Of a stretch of 64,000 bases of DNA, positions 34,966 through 47,576 are shown piece by piece. The first letter of the stretch is position 1. The number at the start of each line of letters is the position of its first letter. The notes below the pieces were generated by a model. That model saw nothing but the letters and a program-made list of their open reading frames with translations, was not told the origin of the DNA and did no database searches. The DNA lies in assembly GCA_963924555.1 (NCBI GenBank), contig OZ004588.1, positions 4,526,001 to 4,590,000 on the forward strand. The letters are read 5' to 3'. A program made the position numbers and the translations under genes. This DNA comes from Crambe crambe. Taxonomy: Eukaryota; Porifera; Demospongiae; Poecilosclerida; Crambeidae.

Positions 34966-37900
34966 ATGTCTGTATCTCGTCAAATACCTCTGACATGCCC
35001 TGGTCATACTAGACCTGTGGTTCATCTTCACTACAGTGACATAACTGCAACAGGATATTACCTTATTAGTGCTTGCAAAGGTATCTTAAAGTAGTGATCT
35101 GTGATGGTATTGTGACCCTTTACCAACCTCGTTCTATACTCTCTGCCTAAAAAAACCGACTCCTACTCAAACTGTTCAATGTCCACATACCCGAAAATAG
35201 TATGCATAGTATGCTTTGACTTTAATCAGCTCATGACCCTCATGCTATCTCAAAGATTCAAGCAATACGCATGCATAGTAGTTGGTTTACAGATGACGCC
35301 TGACGGCTGATCTTCAAGATTCCCTAAATCCTCTGTAATTTTTCTTGGTACAGTGGACCCTCGATTATCCAAACAGCTCGGGACTGCAGAGTAGTGAAAG
35401 CATGTCAGATAAGTGAATGTTTGGATAATGAAAATGCCATAACCACACCCACTTTGACACGACTGCACCCCTGTTATGAAGTGGCATTACGAAGTGGAAC
35501 TGCTTCCTTTAGCTGGCTTACGAACTATTACATGCACTTTAGCTAGCTAAAAACTATCGTAGACAATAATAGCTAGGTAGGAAATAGTAGACTTCAACTC
35601 TTAGCCTTGAAATTAACCAACAAAACAGCTACAAAAAAATTGAAGAAGTGCGAATGTGTACATTACAAACTTTGACCTTTAATATTTTCAAATCTGGATA
35701 ATCAAGGTTCCACTGTACGTGGTTGACCCTTGGATATTACCGAGAAAAAAAGTAAAAATGTAATATTTTTGTTCTTGCAGGTACTCTAGAGCTTACTCAT
35801 AAAATTTTCTATTTCTCAGCCATTGCTCAAAATGTAGACAGTTGGTAGGCTAGCATGACACCATTACTTTCTCTGTTACATAGAATTCATACATGTGACA
35901 ACGCAACATTATGTGATGTGCTACTAATTCAGGACACAGTACATACTATATGTATACCTGGGGCATTTTTGGAGTGTAGACCACATTTTCTTTACTTGTT
36001 CACCTTTTTTGATGTAATAGGCAACTGGATGCTGTGAGCTATCCAAGTTAAAGTTCATGTATTGTAGCTAGCTGTGTAGTTCATTGGAGGTTTCATCATG
36101 ATAATTATTATTGTATGAGCCGAAATGAATCTGATCTGGAAGGACTAATGCTGTCTATACAGTTTATAATAAGTTTGCCAGCCTTTTTTTAAAGGCCTTT
36201 ACTGATATGTACCTGATATACTGTTGCATCAAAGCTTGATTCATAACCAGACTAGTGCCTAGGGTTTCAAGAGAGAAAGCTACTTGTGAGGTCAAGGTCC
36301 AAGAATCACGTGTACGGAGTGGGGCATAAAAATGTCTGCCACGTTTTAGGTTGAAAGCTAGCAAGTTAGAAAATGACGTGCTATTTTTGAACATGTCTAG
36401 TTAGAGGTAAAGGATTATAGTGCAGTCAATTTTGAGTAGTGTGATATAAAATCATAGCATTTGCATTTCTGAAATAAGTTGTTTGATGATGATGATGATG
36501 ATGATGAACGACCAGATGAAATGGCAATTTTAGAAGTCACTGTAAAATGATACTGCATTGTCTTCTGCTCTTCATACTTGAGTCCTAAGTTCTGTTTTCA
36601 AGTTAGGAGTTGTTGACTGTAGGAGGGAAGTATTCTGGAGTTATGAAAGGTATTAGTCCAATGGGGGTACTATTGTACTCTGCTTTGTTTTCTGCTCTTC
36701 ATACTTGAGTCCTAGGACATTGAAGATGTTCTGTCTTCAAGCTGACTATAGGGGAAGTATTCTGGTGTTATGAAAGAAAATGCTGTCCAATCAGGCAATC
36801 CGTGCCATCCCTACTTAGAGAGCTCCACCATCTGCTTTGAGCCACACGCACACTCTAAATGAAGGTGTGATGGTACTCAGTGCTTATATAGCAGACAGCA
36901 TTAATGCTTAAACAAGTTTGTCTTTAAAAAGACTTATGCCTAGCTAGCTATCTGAATATGAATGGTGCACACTGTTGAAATTCAAGTTTTAGTAGCTAAT
37001 CAATGATGTGCATAGATAGTCTCTGCGCCTTGGTACTTCGATGCCAAGATAAAAATCAGTTCATCATTTCGGCACATAATAGGGAAATGCAAAGCATTGT
37101 GGGGTGAGTGCAAGTTACCCAATGATGGAACCAGAAGAACGTACGTACGACGATATATATATATTATAGCGCCATCTCATTTGACTCCCTACTGTGGGGC
37201 TCACTTTTGCGCCCCAATTATGCATGCATGTTCAGCTAATAAAATGAAAATCTAGCTGGAGGGTTTAGTGACAAGACTACGACAGTATTGCTCATGATAA
37301 GCTTTATGCAGCCATTATCTAGCTGCTACTGTCTTACCTGCATGCTTAATTGTATCTGTGGAGTTCTCCTAGCAGTATTTTTTAGCACTGATGATAATTC
37401 AAGGACTCTTAGTACAGACACCGCTAGCTAGCTCAACAATATGGAATGCACATGTCAATTTAATAGTCTGCTCATCAATGATCTGCTCTATATCTGCAAG
37501 CACAATAAGCACTTTTAGTATCCACTGAGGATTAATTAACACTCAAAGTGCTGAGTTTTCATTCATACTGTTGCTCTACACCAGTCCACAGATGCAGAGC
37601 TCTCATGCAGCCTAAAAGCCACTCAGGTAGAGTACGTAATGGTCAGAAGCACAGAGTGTGCATTATATGGAGTATAGGTTATGATAATACAGAGCTGGAA
37701 TCTTGCCATTTTTTCCAGAATAAAGCTCAATCAAGGCTGAAATTGAAGCATTCTAGTAGTGGATGGATGCAACAGATATATACACACACACACGACTGAC
37801 CCTTGTGTATGCACTGAAGAGTTAATAGATCCAATCTTTATGGACTACCAGTTCTCGTGATGGTATATACAACTTGTGTGATGTTTGTAAATGCAGAGTC

Positions 37901-40900
37901 ATGTATGAATATGCTGCTAGTATAGTTAACAATCTTGAATGTGATACCTGATCTTGTTGAGTGTGAAACTGCTGTGGTCCTTACTGCAAAGATTGTGCAA
38001 AGTACTTGTGCACCCACTGCTCAGCCTTTAGGCAAAAAAGCGAAGAAGGTATTCAATGAATTTTCTAAGCTGTTCACAAAAGAGTGAAGGTGATTAGTAG
38101 TGAAGATAACAAGCTACTTCCACATGCATCTAGGCCTTTCCCATCAAGCTACTCTCATTTGTGGGATTGGTGCTCAGATATTGCAAGCTTGCATCCGTGG
38201 CAGGTTAAAAAGGAAGAACACCAGTATTATACCACCCCATGTTGTGAGGGCCCTTGCCACCACAGCAGCCCGCCCTGACTGGCAAAATATTGATGATATC
38301 AATGTCCCTCTACGGCAACCCTCTCTTTCCCACTGCATTGATGAGGCCTGAACTTACTTTCTTCTGCCGCTCACGAGCTCTGGCATACTCTTCAAGTCTG
38401 CCCCATGCAGGGGACTGGCTTAATGTGGTGCCATCAACATCACTGGGTCTTCACCTTCAAGACAGAGAATTCCAATGCTGCCTGCGGTACTGGCTGGGAG
38501 TTCCTCTTCAAAGTAATCCACTTCCTTGCCCAGGATGCCGGGACACCAATGACATCTTTGGTGATCACCAGGTTTGGTGCAGTAGAAATGGTGACCGCAT
38601 AAAGCCATACGTGACGTGGTCTTCTCCACAGCCCAGTCTGCAGCCTTGGCCCCTTCCAAGGAGACCCCTGGCCTCCTTGCCAGTTCCCTCTCTCACCCAG
38701 CTGACATCCTCCTACCCAATTGGAAAGGGGGCCGTCCTGCAGCTCTGGATGTCCATGTAATCAGCCCCCTGCAGCAGCAGACTCTGAATGAAGCCTCCTT
38801 CACCCCGGGCCATGCCCTTCAGGTGGGAGTGAATCGCAAGCTAGCATCTTCTTTATCAGCTTGCCGCTCGGCAGGCTTGCACTTCATTCCTCTGGTGGCA
38901 GAAACGTTAGGTGGCCTAGCTGACGACACAATTCAAACTGTTCGCTCCATTGGCAATGCCATTGCAGACAGAGTGAGTACTACTGATTCTTCTAACTCTT
39001 CCAAGCACCTCTTTGGATGACTAGCCATCGCCCTGTGGCGCGGCAATGCCTGTTTATGGCTACATCGCCTCCCAACTCTCCCCCCTCTCTATACGGGGTG
39101 TTCTGACTGACGGACTTATTTGTTTGTTTGTGTCAAATTATAATTGAATTCCATTTTTTTTTAAACATGTGCTACCGGTATAAGCTAAGAGAACAAGAAA
39201 GAAGGTCTTAGGAAGCATAGATCGAGAAATCTAGAGACAATGCTGGCCCAGAGAAAAGAATGCCTCAAGCATCGAATAGCAGACCCTAGCTAGCTACTAA
39301 AGAATGGATCAAATTAGTAACCCTTGTTCAAAGCTGGACTGCCTACTCTGAGAAACCGAAGAATGTTTCTCTGAAGCAATGCACCCTGTTCAAAATACGC
39401 GCAGGTCTGCTTTATTCCCGAGTGATATCTTTGTTCGTAAAACTGATAAGGATGGTTGTCTGCTTAACCAGTTCCTTCAACCACATGTGAAAACTAATGC
39501 TTCCAACATGTCTTTTACTGTCAACAGTGTTTCAACATGGAACAATCTCCCGGCAGATGCACTGCAGACTCAGTCACTAGTTACTTTTAAGAGATTAACT
39601 CTGCCATTATTTATGTAGTTGTTTTTTTTTGTTATTGTTACACACTGGTGTTAGCAGTTTACTGCTATTTGTGTAACCCTTGTTCAAACATGAATTTATA
39701 AAAAAAAAAGACCGCTGAACAGAAAGAAGAAAGTAGGAGATAATAGGCAAGACATCCTGCTCAAAGCACAGCTACAGAGAAGAGACAGCGCTTGAGGGAG
39801 AGTGCAAGTCAGCAGTCGATGTCACAGACAGCTGAGGAAAAGAGAGGCCAGTCTCAGAGAATGCAGACCAGAGATTGTCTTCAGAAAGAGAGGCCATTCT
39901 CACATACATCACATTCAGCACATCACAGACAGAGAGTGAAAGTCAGCAGTTGATGTTACAGACAGCTGGCCTGTCTCAGAGAATGCAGATCAGAGATTGT
40001 TTTCAGAAAGAGAGGCCATTCTCATTGTTTCACCCTTGCTAAAAGGGAACATGCATCACATTCAGCTCAGGCTTGCCCCACAATGCATTGCATTAGTCTA
40101 GTAAAATCATAGTTGGGACGAGCATGAGCGAGCCCCACACTAGTGAGCTGAGAGATTTCTACTATATTTATATGTTTCATATGTTCTAAGATCGTAGTTT
40201 TCACGTGCAACGACCATCTGGCAGCACAATTACAATGATTCATCAACACATGAATCATGATGCGCTTTATTTCGAGAATTGTTATTCACTGACTAGCTAA
40301 AGCAGAAAAAATGAAGCGTAGAAGAGAAAGAGAGAGGGTTCAACATGCCTCCGAAACTGTTGAGCAGACGGAAGAACATCTTATAAAGCGAAGGATACGG
40401 GATTGAGCAAAGCGTGCTGCTCAAACAACTGAACAAAGACAGGCAAGTTTGGAAAGAGCAAGGGATTATCGAAGTCGAAGATTATCTTCAGAAACAACCG
40501 AAGATAGGGAGGTTAGGCTAGATGGCTTTAGAGCCTATCAAAGTAAAAGGTTGTCGGACAGCTGATGAGTGAGATCAGAGACTGTGCAAGAAAATCAGCG
40601 CCAAAGGTTATTATCTGAGACAGCTGGTGAGAGGGAGGCCAGAAAATCAGCACCAAAGGTTATATCTGAGAGAGGGAGGCCAGGGTGGAAAGTCTGAGAG
40701 CCAATCAAAATCGAAGGTTGTCTTCTGATGATCAAGAAGCAAGACTGCAAAGGATGAGGGAGTACGGTGCTACACACCAAAGACCTACTACCCATCAACA
40801 ATCATCACAGACTCCCCTGTTCCACCAACCAGCAGCACCAATCAGTGAATTCACTATTGAAGGCTAATCACCTGTGCATTCCCAACCCCCAATCTGTTTG

Positions 40901-43900
40901 AAGTGTGTAAGATTAACATCAGAAGTAACACCTGTTTTCACCCTTAGATTAACCTGCCTGGTTCTTGATCATGCATAGCTAATTACTACAAAAACATTTC
41001 CGTGAAATGAAAAAAAGATGTATGGCTCAGAACAAGGGTAGGGGATCGATCTTTACTCTGTATATCCAGCAAACATTTCACTTTTGGTTGTATTGTAATT
41101 TTTGTGGCGTGCGCCAGCGCTCTCATTATGCTCGCCCCACAATGCTTGCTAGTTACAAAGTAATTACTCTATAATTATTCTAGAGATACAGATCCACTTT
41201 AGTAAAATTTATGTATACAGACCTGTGACTCAATATATTCTCTACATAATTAATATAATGTTACACTTAACTATATGTTTTTATGACGTATTATAAGAAT
41301 TGTTAGCTCAATATGTAGAGCAAAATTGATCCCACATTGCTCAGCATGTACTGAGTTCCATTCCCATTAGCAGAGTTTCTAGCTACCAGTACTATGGATG
41401 AGAAGGGACTAACAACTCTCTAGTGGTATTACAACTGGGTTGCACTTTGCTATGCTTTCGTTTAACAAAGAAGATGACGATTTTTTCAGTGTATTATCTA
41501 ATGTAGGTGCGATGATGTCATGGATAGAAAGGTGTGTACGTGTGTCAATAGTATGTAGATCAAGTAGTCATCCAGCTCGCACTAAATGACCCTTTACGGA
41601 ATGGATGCTGAATCTATAGTATTTCACAGTTGAATCACTTTCAATTACATACTTGCCTATTTTTCCCCACTGAATGAAAAATAAGCATCCACTAATGAAA
41701 AGTTTAGCAGATGACGGTATAAAAAAGACAGCAGATTATAAGATGACTTAAAGTGAGATCCAGCTTACTTGATGAATAGAAGTGCTACCAAGCTCACATA
41801 CTTCAATATGTGGATGAATGGTGGCTTCATACAGAGAATTATTTTTCATTAGTAAAATTTGATAGACTCGAATTGGCATCCAAACTAATTACTCTGCCAG
41901 AGTGCTCTGAAAATTTTTCATTCCACAATAATGACTTGCTCAGATTTATACTCTCCAATTCTTAGCATTATTAATTTTAACTATCAAAGTTTATTTAGAG
42001 AGCTTGGAGTTACCACCTTTTTCTTCCCTTGTTACTGTATTATTTATAATGGTGTAGATGGCAAACCAATGCTTAGACAAGGTGATACTGGAGACTGGAT
42101 TGGCACTTTTGAGGGTCATAAAGGAGCTGTATGGGGTGCAAGTTTGAATTGTGATGCCAGTTTAGCTGCTACTGGTGCAGCAGATTTTTCTGCGTGAGTA
42201 AACTTGTTCTGTTGTTTTTAAGAGATACGTATAATGTACTGTCACTTGATGACATGCATTTGACCAATTGTTGTCCAATTTTATAACCTTGTTACAAGGG
42301 GAGGGTGGCAATTGGCCCAATTGCAGTGACAATCCAAAATGTTTAACCCTTGGAACATCCACGGTGATGGTTGTTGTGTCTGTATTCTGTCATTGAAATG
42401 TGGGTATGGCCTTTCCAGTGAAGCATATCTATGCTCATTAAACATGTGAGTCTTCTGAGATACTTGCGTACGTACAAACTGTACCACTGTTAATTGCTTT
42501 ATTTAAATATTGGTACTTTTTATTACTGCAAGATACAATAATTGATAGCAATAATATCTATCTGCATATTTAGCAGGTGCAAGAGTGAAGCTGGTTTATA
42601 GCAGGATGCTTTTATTTAGGGTTATACACCTTTGGTGTTTTTATTATGACTCCCGCCCTTAATAATTATAAAGAATATGTTTACAGTGTATAGGATGAAG
42701 TGAGCATGGTTAGTTTAACAGAATTATGGTGATACATAATCTTTGATTGTAAGACAACCTTTCAATGTAGCATCACCACTGATGGCTCATAGATTTTTAC
42801 AGGATAATATTGTGCCATTGGCCTTAAATCCTTTTCTGTGAACCTATCTAGTTTTCCTTGTCCCTTGCAAAGCACTATTTTTTGAATGCATTGGCATTCG
42901 ACCTTATAAGAATTGCTCACATTAATTCTCATCTCAGAGTCATGGACATGACTGAGTGCTGTAACCCTTGTACATCCACTGGGGGTTAGTAAATTGTAGT
43001 GTAGCAAGATAACCTATGCAACAATAATTATAACATTCTTGCAAGAGGAAAATACAATTATTATGTTTTAAAAAATTTGAACAAGGGTTGAATAGATGAG
43101 CTTGTACATGGATAAAAAATCATGTCCAGATATTGTCACTAGGTGATGTGCCCATCTTCAATTGTATAATCTAGCCTTGCTCCAGCCTCAGTTAAACATT
43201 TGACTTTGAAACTCACATTTACTTCATCCTTGAATAATTTCATCCATCTAAGTTATTCAGTCATGTAATTTATTAAATCACAGAAACCATAAGGTTGACA
43301 GTTACCATGGCTACAGCTAAACCATATCGATTTAATAACTGGAATAAAACTCTCCCAACCATGGTACAAAGGCCATCAATCAAATTTATTTGTACTGTTT
43401 CAGGAAACTTTGGAGTGCACAGACTGGAGATGAATTATGTTCTTTTGGACATAAACACATTGTAAAAGTTGTTGATTTTTCTGAGGTATGTACATAGTGG
43501 TACGTAACTAATGAAGTTATTGTAAACCTGATTGAGATGTCATAACAAATTTTTTGATCATCTGGTCCTGAAAAGATTGCTAGAGCTAAAACCTGCAAGC
43601 TGCAAGATCAGGCATGTTATAATAGAAAAACCAACATGAAATCCGTAAATAGCGAGAGCAGAGGGTTCAAAGCTCAAGATCATAGAACAAGAACAGGAGC
43701 TACAAAGTGAAAGAGAGCCAAGCTTAGCTATGACCACCATAAAAGCTCACTCACTTAAAAAAAAAACTATGAATTTAAAAAAAGTGACTCCTATAATCAT
43801 TTATATACCTGCAAAAATAAATCAATGATGACTAACTGATAATAGCTTACGTGCCGAGGAGCCAGTCTTTTAAATGACTAACTTGTTCTATATTTTTATA

Positions 43901-45577
43901 CTAGCCTGCACCCACAGAAAATCTGGGGCAATCTTAGTTTGCATTTGAAATTGCATGCTATTGGGGCTGGTTTCTTCTACCTAAGCCTATGCTGTGCTCT
44001 TCTTCCTTCAGTGAGGCTTTTCCTGGCATCTTGCTTGTTATATAGGGTTGCTGCAGCCATGCATTCTCCTGCAGTCTCCTTGTTTCTATCTTCGCCAGCC
44101 TGGCTAGGCTTGCTGCAGGTGCAGTAGCTATTGACCTTTTCTCTTCTTCTTTCTTCTCCCCTCACCTTTTTGTAACACTGGACACTTAGAGCGTCAAGAT
44201 TGAGTCAAGTCCATAGCTAGAAACTCGAGTGCTTGGTCCACCTTCCTTGCTTTGAATGATGTGCATGCATGCATGTTACCAATTGACCTTTGAACCGTGA
44301 CGTACATACAGATGTACAAGCATACAAGCGTATCAATATATAGATAGGCTAGTGATTTAACGGGGAAAAGATGTTGAGTAGCCGACATAATGCTTAGTAG
44401 TTGGTTGTGTTGTATAATGCTGCTCCAAGCAGCTCTAGCGTTGTAATTCCCTATGGAGCCACCCTTCACCCCATGCACACACAATATAACAATAGTTATG
44501 AGATTTGTTTTTAAAGTCTGTAGTATTTTCTTGTTTATTCTGAAACATGCAGGGTGGTGATAAGCTACTTACAGGATGCAATGACAAATATATTAGAATT
44601 TTTAATCTTAGTGACAAGCTATCTGAGACAGAAATCACTATGCAAGCCCATGATACTCCAATTAAATGTGCTATTTGGGGTAAAGATCAAAATCATATTG
44701 TCACCTGTGCTGAAGATACTGAATTAAGGTAACACTATAATAAAGACTACAATAGTATAAATATGATAAGTAAGCTTCAAGCTGCAAGGGAACTTGATTT
44801 CATAGAAACCTAAGAAAACACTTGGGAATCTAGAAGGCTGGTTGCTACTAAAGAAAATAATTAACGATATCTGATTCACTGTATTATGTTCCATTCATAA
44901 TTGCTTATATTTATTGAGACTGGTCATTCTTCAGTTAGTTGGTATATGTATTAACTATCCTGACACCAATAATGTTTAACAGCTTTTTGTTAGAACAATT
45001 ATGTAATCCTGTTATACTGCATTCCTTCTAGATTATGGGACATAAGAAGCAAATCATGTGTACAGACCCATTCTTTCAATGCCCCAGCAACCAGTATTGA
45101 ACTTTCTAGAGATAGAAGGAACCTTACTGTTACTCATGGTAGTGCAGTTACTTTCATTAAATGTGAAGAGTAAGTTATAGGCTGAGAATACATACGTAAA
45201 GTATTATGATTCATAGTTTCATGCAGCTTCACAAAAATAAAATCCTTCACTATGCCAAGTAAGGTTTATTCAGCTTCCTTACACCCAAGTAAATCCTGCT
45301 TTGTTGTTGGGGGAGAAGACTTCAAACTGTATAAATTTTGTTATGGCAGTGGAAAAGAGTTAGGTAATATAGCTGTTCTAGGTTTCTGAATAGACAATGA
45401 AGATTGAATTCCATCCTAATTATTCCAGAATCATACAAGGGTCATTTTGGTCCTATTCACTGTGTACGCTACAGTCCTGATGGAGAAATATATTGCTCAG
45501 GATCCGAAGATGGAACAGTACGACTCTGGCTCAATATTGTTGGCAAAACTTATGGACTGTGGAAAAGTTCTGAGTAG
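34966..45577 (+). CDS. STRAP: STRAP (serine/threonine kinase receptor-associated WD40 protein)
   Basis: Seven exons: 34966-35080, 42058-42193, 43404-43485, 44553-44728, 45032-45169, 45227-45363, 45429-45577. All have GT-AG borders and phases that agree; 933 nt, 310 residues. The ATG opens with a [12 protein letters not shown] block diagnostic of STRAP, then [16 protein letters not shown] and [45 protein letters not shown] and [16 protein letters not shown] ... VRLW ... GKTYGLWK, i.e. a seven-blade WD40 propeller. In other animals STRAP acts in the cytoplasm with the SMN complex in snRNP assembly and modulates TGF-beta receptor signalling. The stop follows GLWKSSE, so the C-terminal tail of about 40 residues seen in vertebrates is missing. 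Intron 1 is 7 kb and full of transposon debris; the other introns are 57-1210 bp. Confidence 0.95.
35351..35715. mobile_element. Tigger/pogo-like MITE in STRAP intron 1
   Basis: The ends CAGTGGACCCTCGATTATCC and GGATAATCAAGGTTCCACTG are inverted and flanked by TA on both sides (35349-35350; 35716-35717), as for Tc1/mariner-pogo MITEs. 365 bp, no transposase. A second family member is at 62235-62426. Confidence 0.75.
36029..36475. repeat. Dispersed repeat (partner 48394-48850)
   Basis: About 430 bp shared in direct orientation with 48394-48850, including AGTTAAAGTTCATGTATTG, CCGAAATGAATCTGATCTGG, CATAACCAGACTAGTGCCTA and ATAAAAATGTCTGCCACGTT. A (GAT)n run follows at 36487-36506. The 76-codon minus frame here has no recognisable domain and is not conserved as a frame in the partner. 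Confidence 0.75.
36510..38080. other. STRAP intron 1, no further gene recognised
   Basis: Non-coding. A segment near 36545-36625 (TGTCTTCTGCTCTTCATACT ... GGGAAGTATTCTGG) is repeated at 36680-36765. Microsatellites include ATATAT near 37150 and CACACA near 37783. Confidence 0.4.
38084..39110 (+). pseudogene. LINE C-terminal fragment in STRAP intron 1
   Basis: Frames 38254-38760 and 38616-39020, broken by a shift, contain a zinc-knuckle-like [18 protein letters not shown] (around 38560) and a [21 protein letters not shown] block (about 38700-38760). The latter resembles the endonuclease-like tail of some aquatic LINEs. [20 protein letters not shown] and a [20 protein letters not shown] block follow to 38975. 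No RT domain is present; only the 3' end was kept, as in 5'-truncated insertions. The wording differs from the 4.9-8.9 kb family. Confidence 0.7.
39330..39712 (+). pseudogene. CR1/L2-type LINE 3' tail with poly(A)
   Basis: A 79-codon frame (39379-39618) ends with [22 protein letters not shown], the signature end of CR1/L2-like LINE ORF2 proteins. About 90 bp of 3' UTR (TAACCCTTGTTCAAACATG) and an A-rich end at 39701-39710 follow. The 5' part is absent. Confidence 0.7.
39720..40870 (+). pseudogene. Decayed Helitron/PIF1-like N-terminal repeat ORF
   Basis: From ATG 40311 the frame encodes highly charged repeats of about 20-23 residues with the consensus SET-x-E-x-RE-x-RL-x-x-x-R (for example [15 protein letters not shown]), with stops near 40404 and 40563. 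A shifted frame 40685-40867 continues ([16 protein letters not shown] ... PISEFTIEG). Weaker repeats reach back to 39720, including a tandem duplication of about 135 bp (39797-39930 / 39933-40065). Such Arg/Glu repeats precede Helitron-type helicase proteins in many animals. No Rep or helicase domain is here. Confidence 0.6.
40900..42057. other. Rest of STRAP intron 1
   Basis: Non-coding, AT-rich. It includes the branch/polypyrimidine region before the exon 2 acceptor (GTGTAG at 42052-42057). Nothing else recognised. Confidence 0.5.
43901..44344 (-). mobile_element. Small non-autonomous Helitron-like element, copy 2
   Basis: On the minus strand it begins TCTATATATTGATACGCTTG at 44344, preceded by A, and ends GGGTGCAGG-CTAG at 43901, followed by T. 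A hairpin-capable AGATTTTCT stretch lies about 13 nt before the CTAG. These are Helitron end rules (TC ... hairpin ... CTRR, insertion between A and T). 444 bp; lies in STRAP intron 3. Confidence 0.75.
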
Positions 45578-47576
45578 CATTCATGTGTACCCTTTTTTTA
45601 ATACCCTAACATAAGATGAGACAATAACTATTAAATCGAAAAAAAATGTTTTTTTTTGTTTTTTTTTGTTTTTTGTTTATTTTTTGTTTTGTTGTTTTTT
45701 TTTGTTGTTTTTTTTGTATTATCAATGCATTCATGTACTTTTTAATGATTGATACAGTATCTCCCACATCACTTGATCAATGAAGGTATTATAAACAACA
45801 CTGATGCTTGCTGCTCTGTGTCCGAAGGATTCTGGCTTGTGGTGACTGCAGAAAAAAATAATGATGGTAGAATTGATTGCAACCTTTGTGTAGACTCTGT
45901 CCTCAATCTGTACTAAGGTTGTTTACTAGATGCATTGTGGGGCAAGCCTAATGATCTGGATCAATGTGGTTAGATGTTATGTATAATTGTTTGCTTATAT
46001 TTGATGTGTGCATAAAACCTTGAAATGCCTGATTCCACAAGTACAAATTGGTTAGGAAACTTCCATAAACCATGCTTACTGCAGCTAGTTGGTGACGGTT
46101 CTATTTCAGCAAGTGAGCTGACTTTCAGGTCATGCATGTCTCATTGCAATTGTTCTATATATAATTATATAGGTCTACACTCCAGAATTTCCCAGGTGTA
46201 CATATGTACATGTCATGCAATAGTAGCACCCTGTGTGTGGATACTGTGCATGCTCAAATTGTAATTCCTTTTGGGAAGCAGGCACAAAGTGGATTGTGGG
46301 TTTATCTGAGGTAAGCACATTCAGCTGCCTGCCACTTAGAGCCAAGCACAAATGCACGGAAGCAAAACAATTCGTGAAAGATCACAACAATATTGTACTG
46401 GCCTCAGCATTCACCAAAAATCTTTTTTTTTTTTTTTTACATACAGTCATGTGAAAACTGTGTTATGGTATCAGCCGAGAATCTTAAACTTAATTTTGTA
46501 TTAACAGCTTTTTGATGAATTTCAGCAATTAAAATTTCATTTATAAAATAATATTTTCTGCTTTGCTTAAAACAGCAAAAGTCAGATTTTGGTTCCATTG
46601 ATCGCTTTCGAAACTTAGCACAATGGACACTGTTTGACCATTATGCAAGACAATGAAAATGACTGATAGTTAAAGCCAGCTCAGTGCCTTTCTCCTGTAT
46701 TGGTGCTACTTGTTAGGAGCAGTACTTCACACTGCAGAACTAATACATATTCCAGTTACCATTCGGAGGTAGCCTGTTTCTCAGAGGTTTTAAATGTACA
46801 AATTTTATGGTAAGTGTACGGAGGTCGTCCAATTCTGGATGGGTTTGCTAAGTTACTCTAATCATTAACCATGATGCCTATGATTTATTTAAAACCTAAA
46901 ACTGGTCAGTTAAAACCTAAATGGTCCAAAATTTTTTTGGCTGTTTCAAAAATTTTCATGAGAACAATAACACTCAAGTATGAATATAACATCCTATATT
47001 CATTTTGGACTGTTAAAAACTAAATTGGTCATTTAAGAAAATATTTGACCTGGTTGCATAAAGTTTTCATGAGGCCAACGACATTCAAATGTGAATCTCT
47101 AAACATTCAGTATGTTGCATAAATTGGTCATGAAAAATTTTTATGAGATCACAACCTTGGGGAAATACTCAATACCAATGGTATTCAGTGTGATTCAGCA
47201 GGTTGCCTAAATTCTAAATTGGTCAGTTGAATTTTTTTTGTCAGAAAATTTTACCAGGGAAAATATTTGCCCAGTTTTTCATGAAACCAATGACACTCAA
47301 ATATAAATCTAACCATTCAGCAGGTTGCCTTCCTTCTATTAAAGCCTAATGGTCAGTTGAAGCCTGAATTTGACACACATTTTTTTGTCTGTTTCTACCA
47401 GGTCAGATCATCAGGCTCCACTGGATTTCTCTAGTAGCATTATGTAGCCTGGCAACATGCCTCACAGAAATAAGTACTTACAGTGTCAATAAACAGGATG
47501 CAGTTCTGATATACGTACATGATATTATATATGTGTACATTAATAACAATCAGTATAATACCAAGTTTAAGATTAG
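45578..47576. other. STRAP 3' side and STRAP-WDR19 gap
   Basis: No gene. Contents: (T)nG low complexity (45640-45718), a copy of the CAGCTGCCTGCCACTT MITE (46140-46350), a poly-T run (46423-46439) and a degenerate tandem array (46890-47400). STRAP and WDR19 converge across this interval. Confidence 0.6.
46890..47400. repeat. Degenerate tandem array, units of about 110-130 bp
   Basis: Four diverged units share CCTAAATTGGTCAGTTGAA, a T-run, TTTTCATGAGACCAA and ACACTCAAATATGAATC then CATTCAGCAGGTTGCC. Old, non-coding. Confidence 0.6.
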
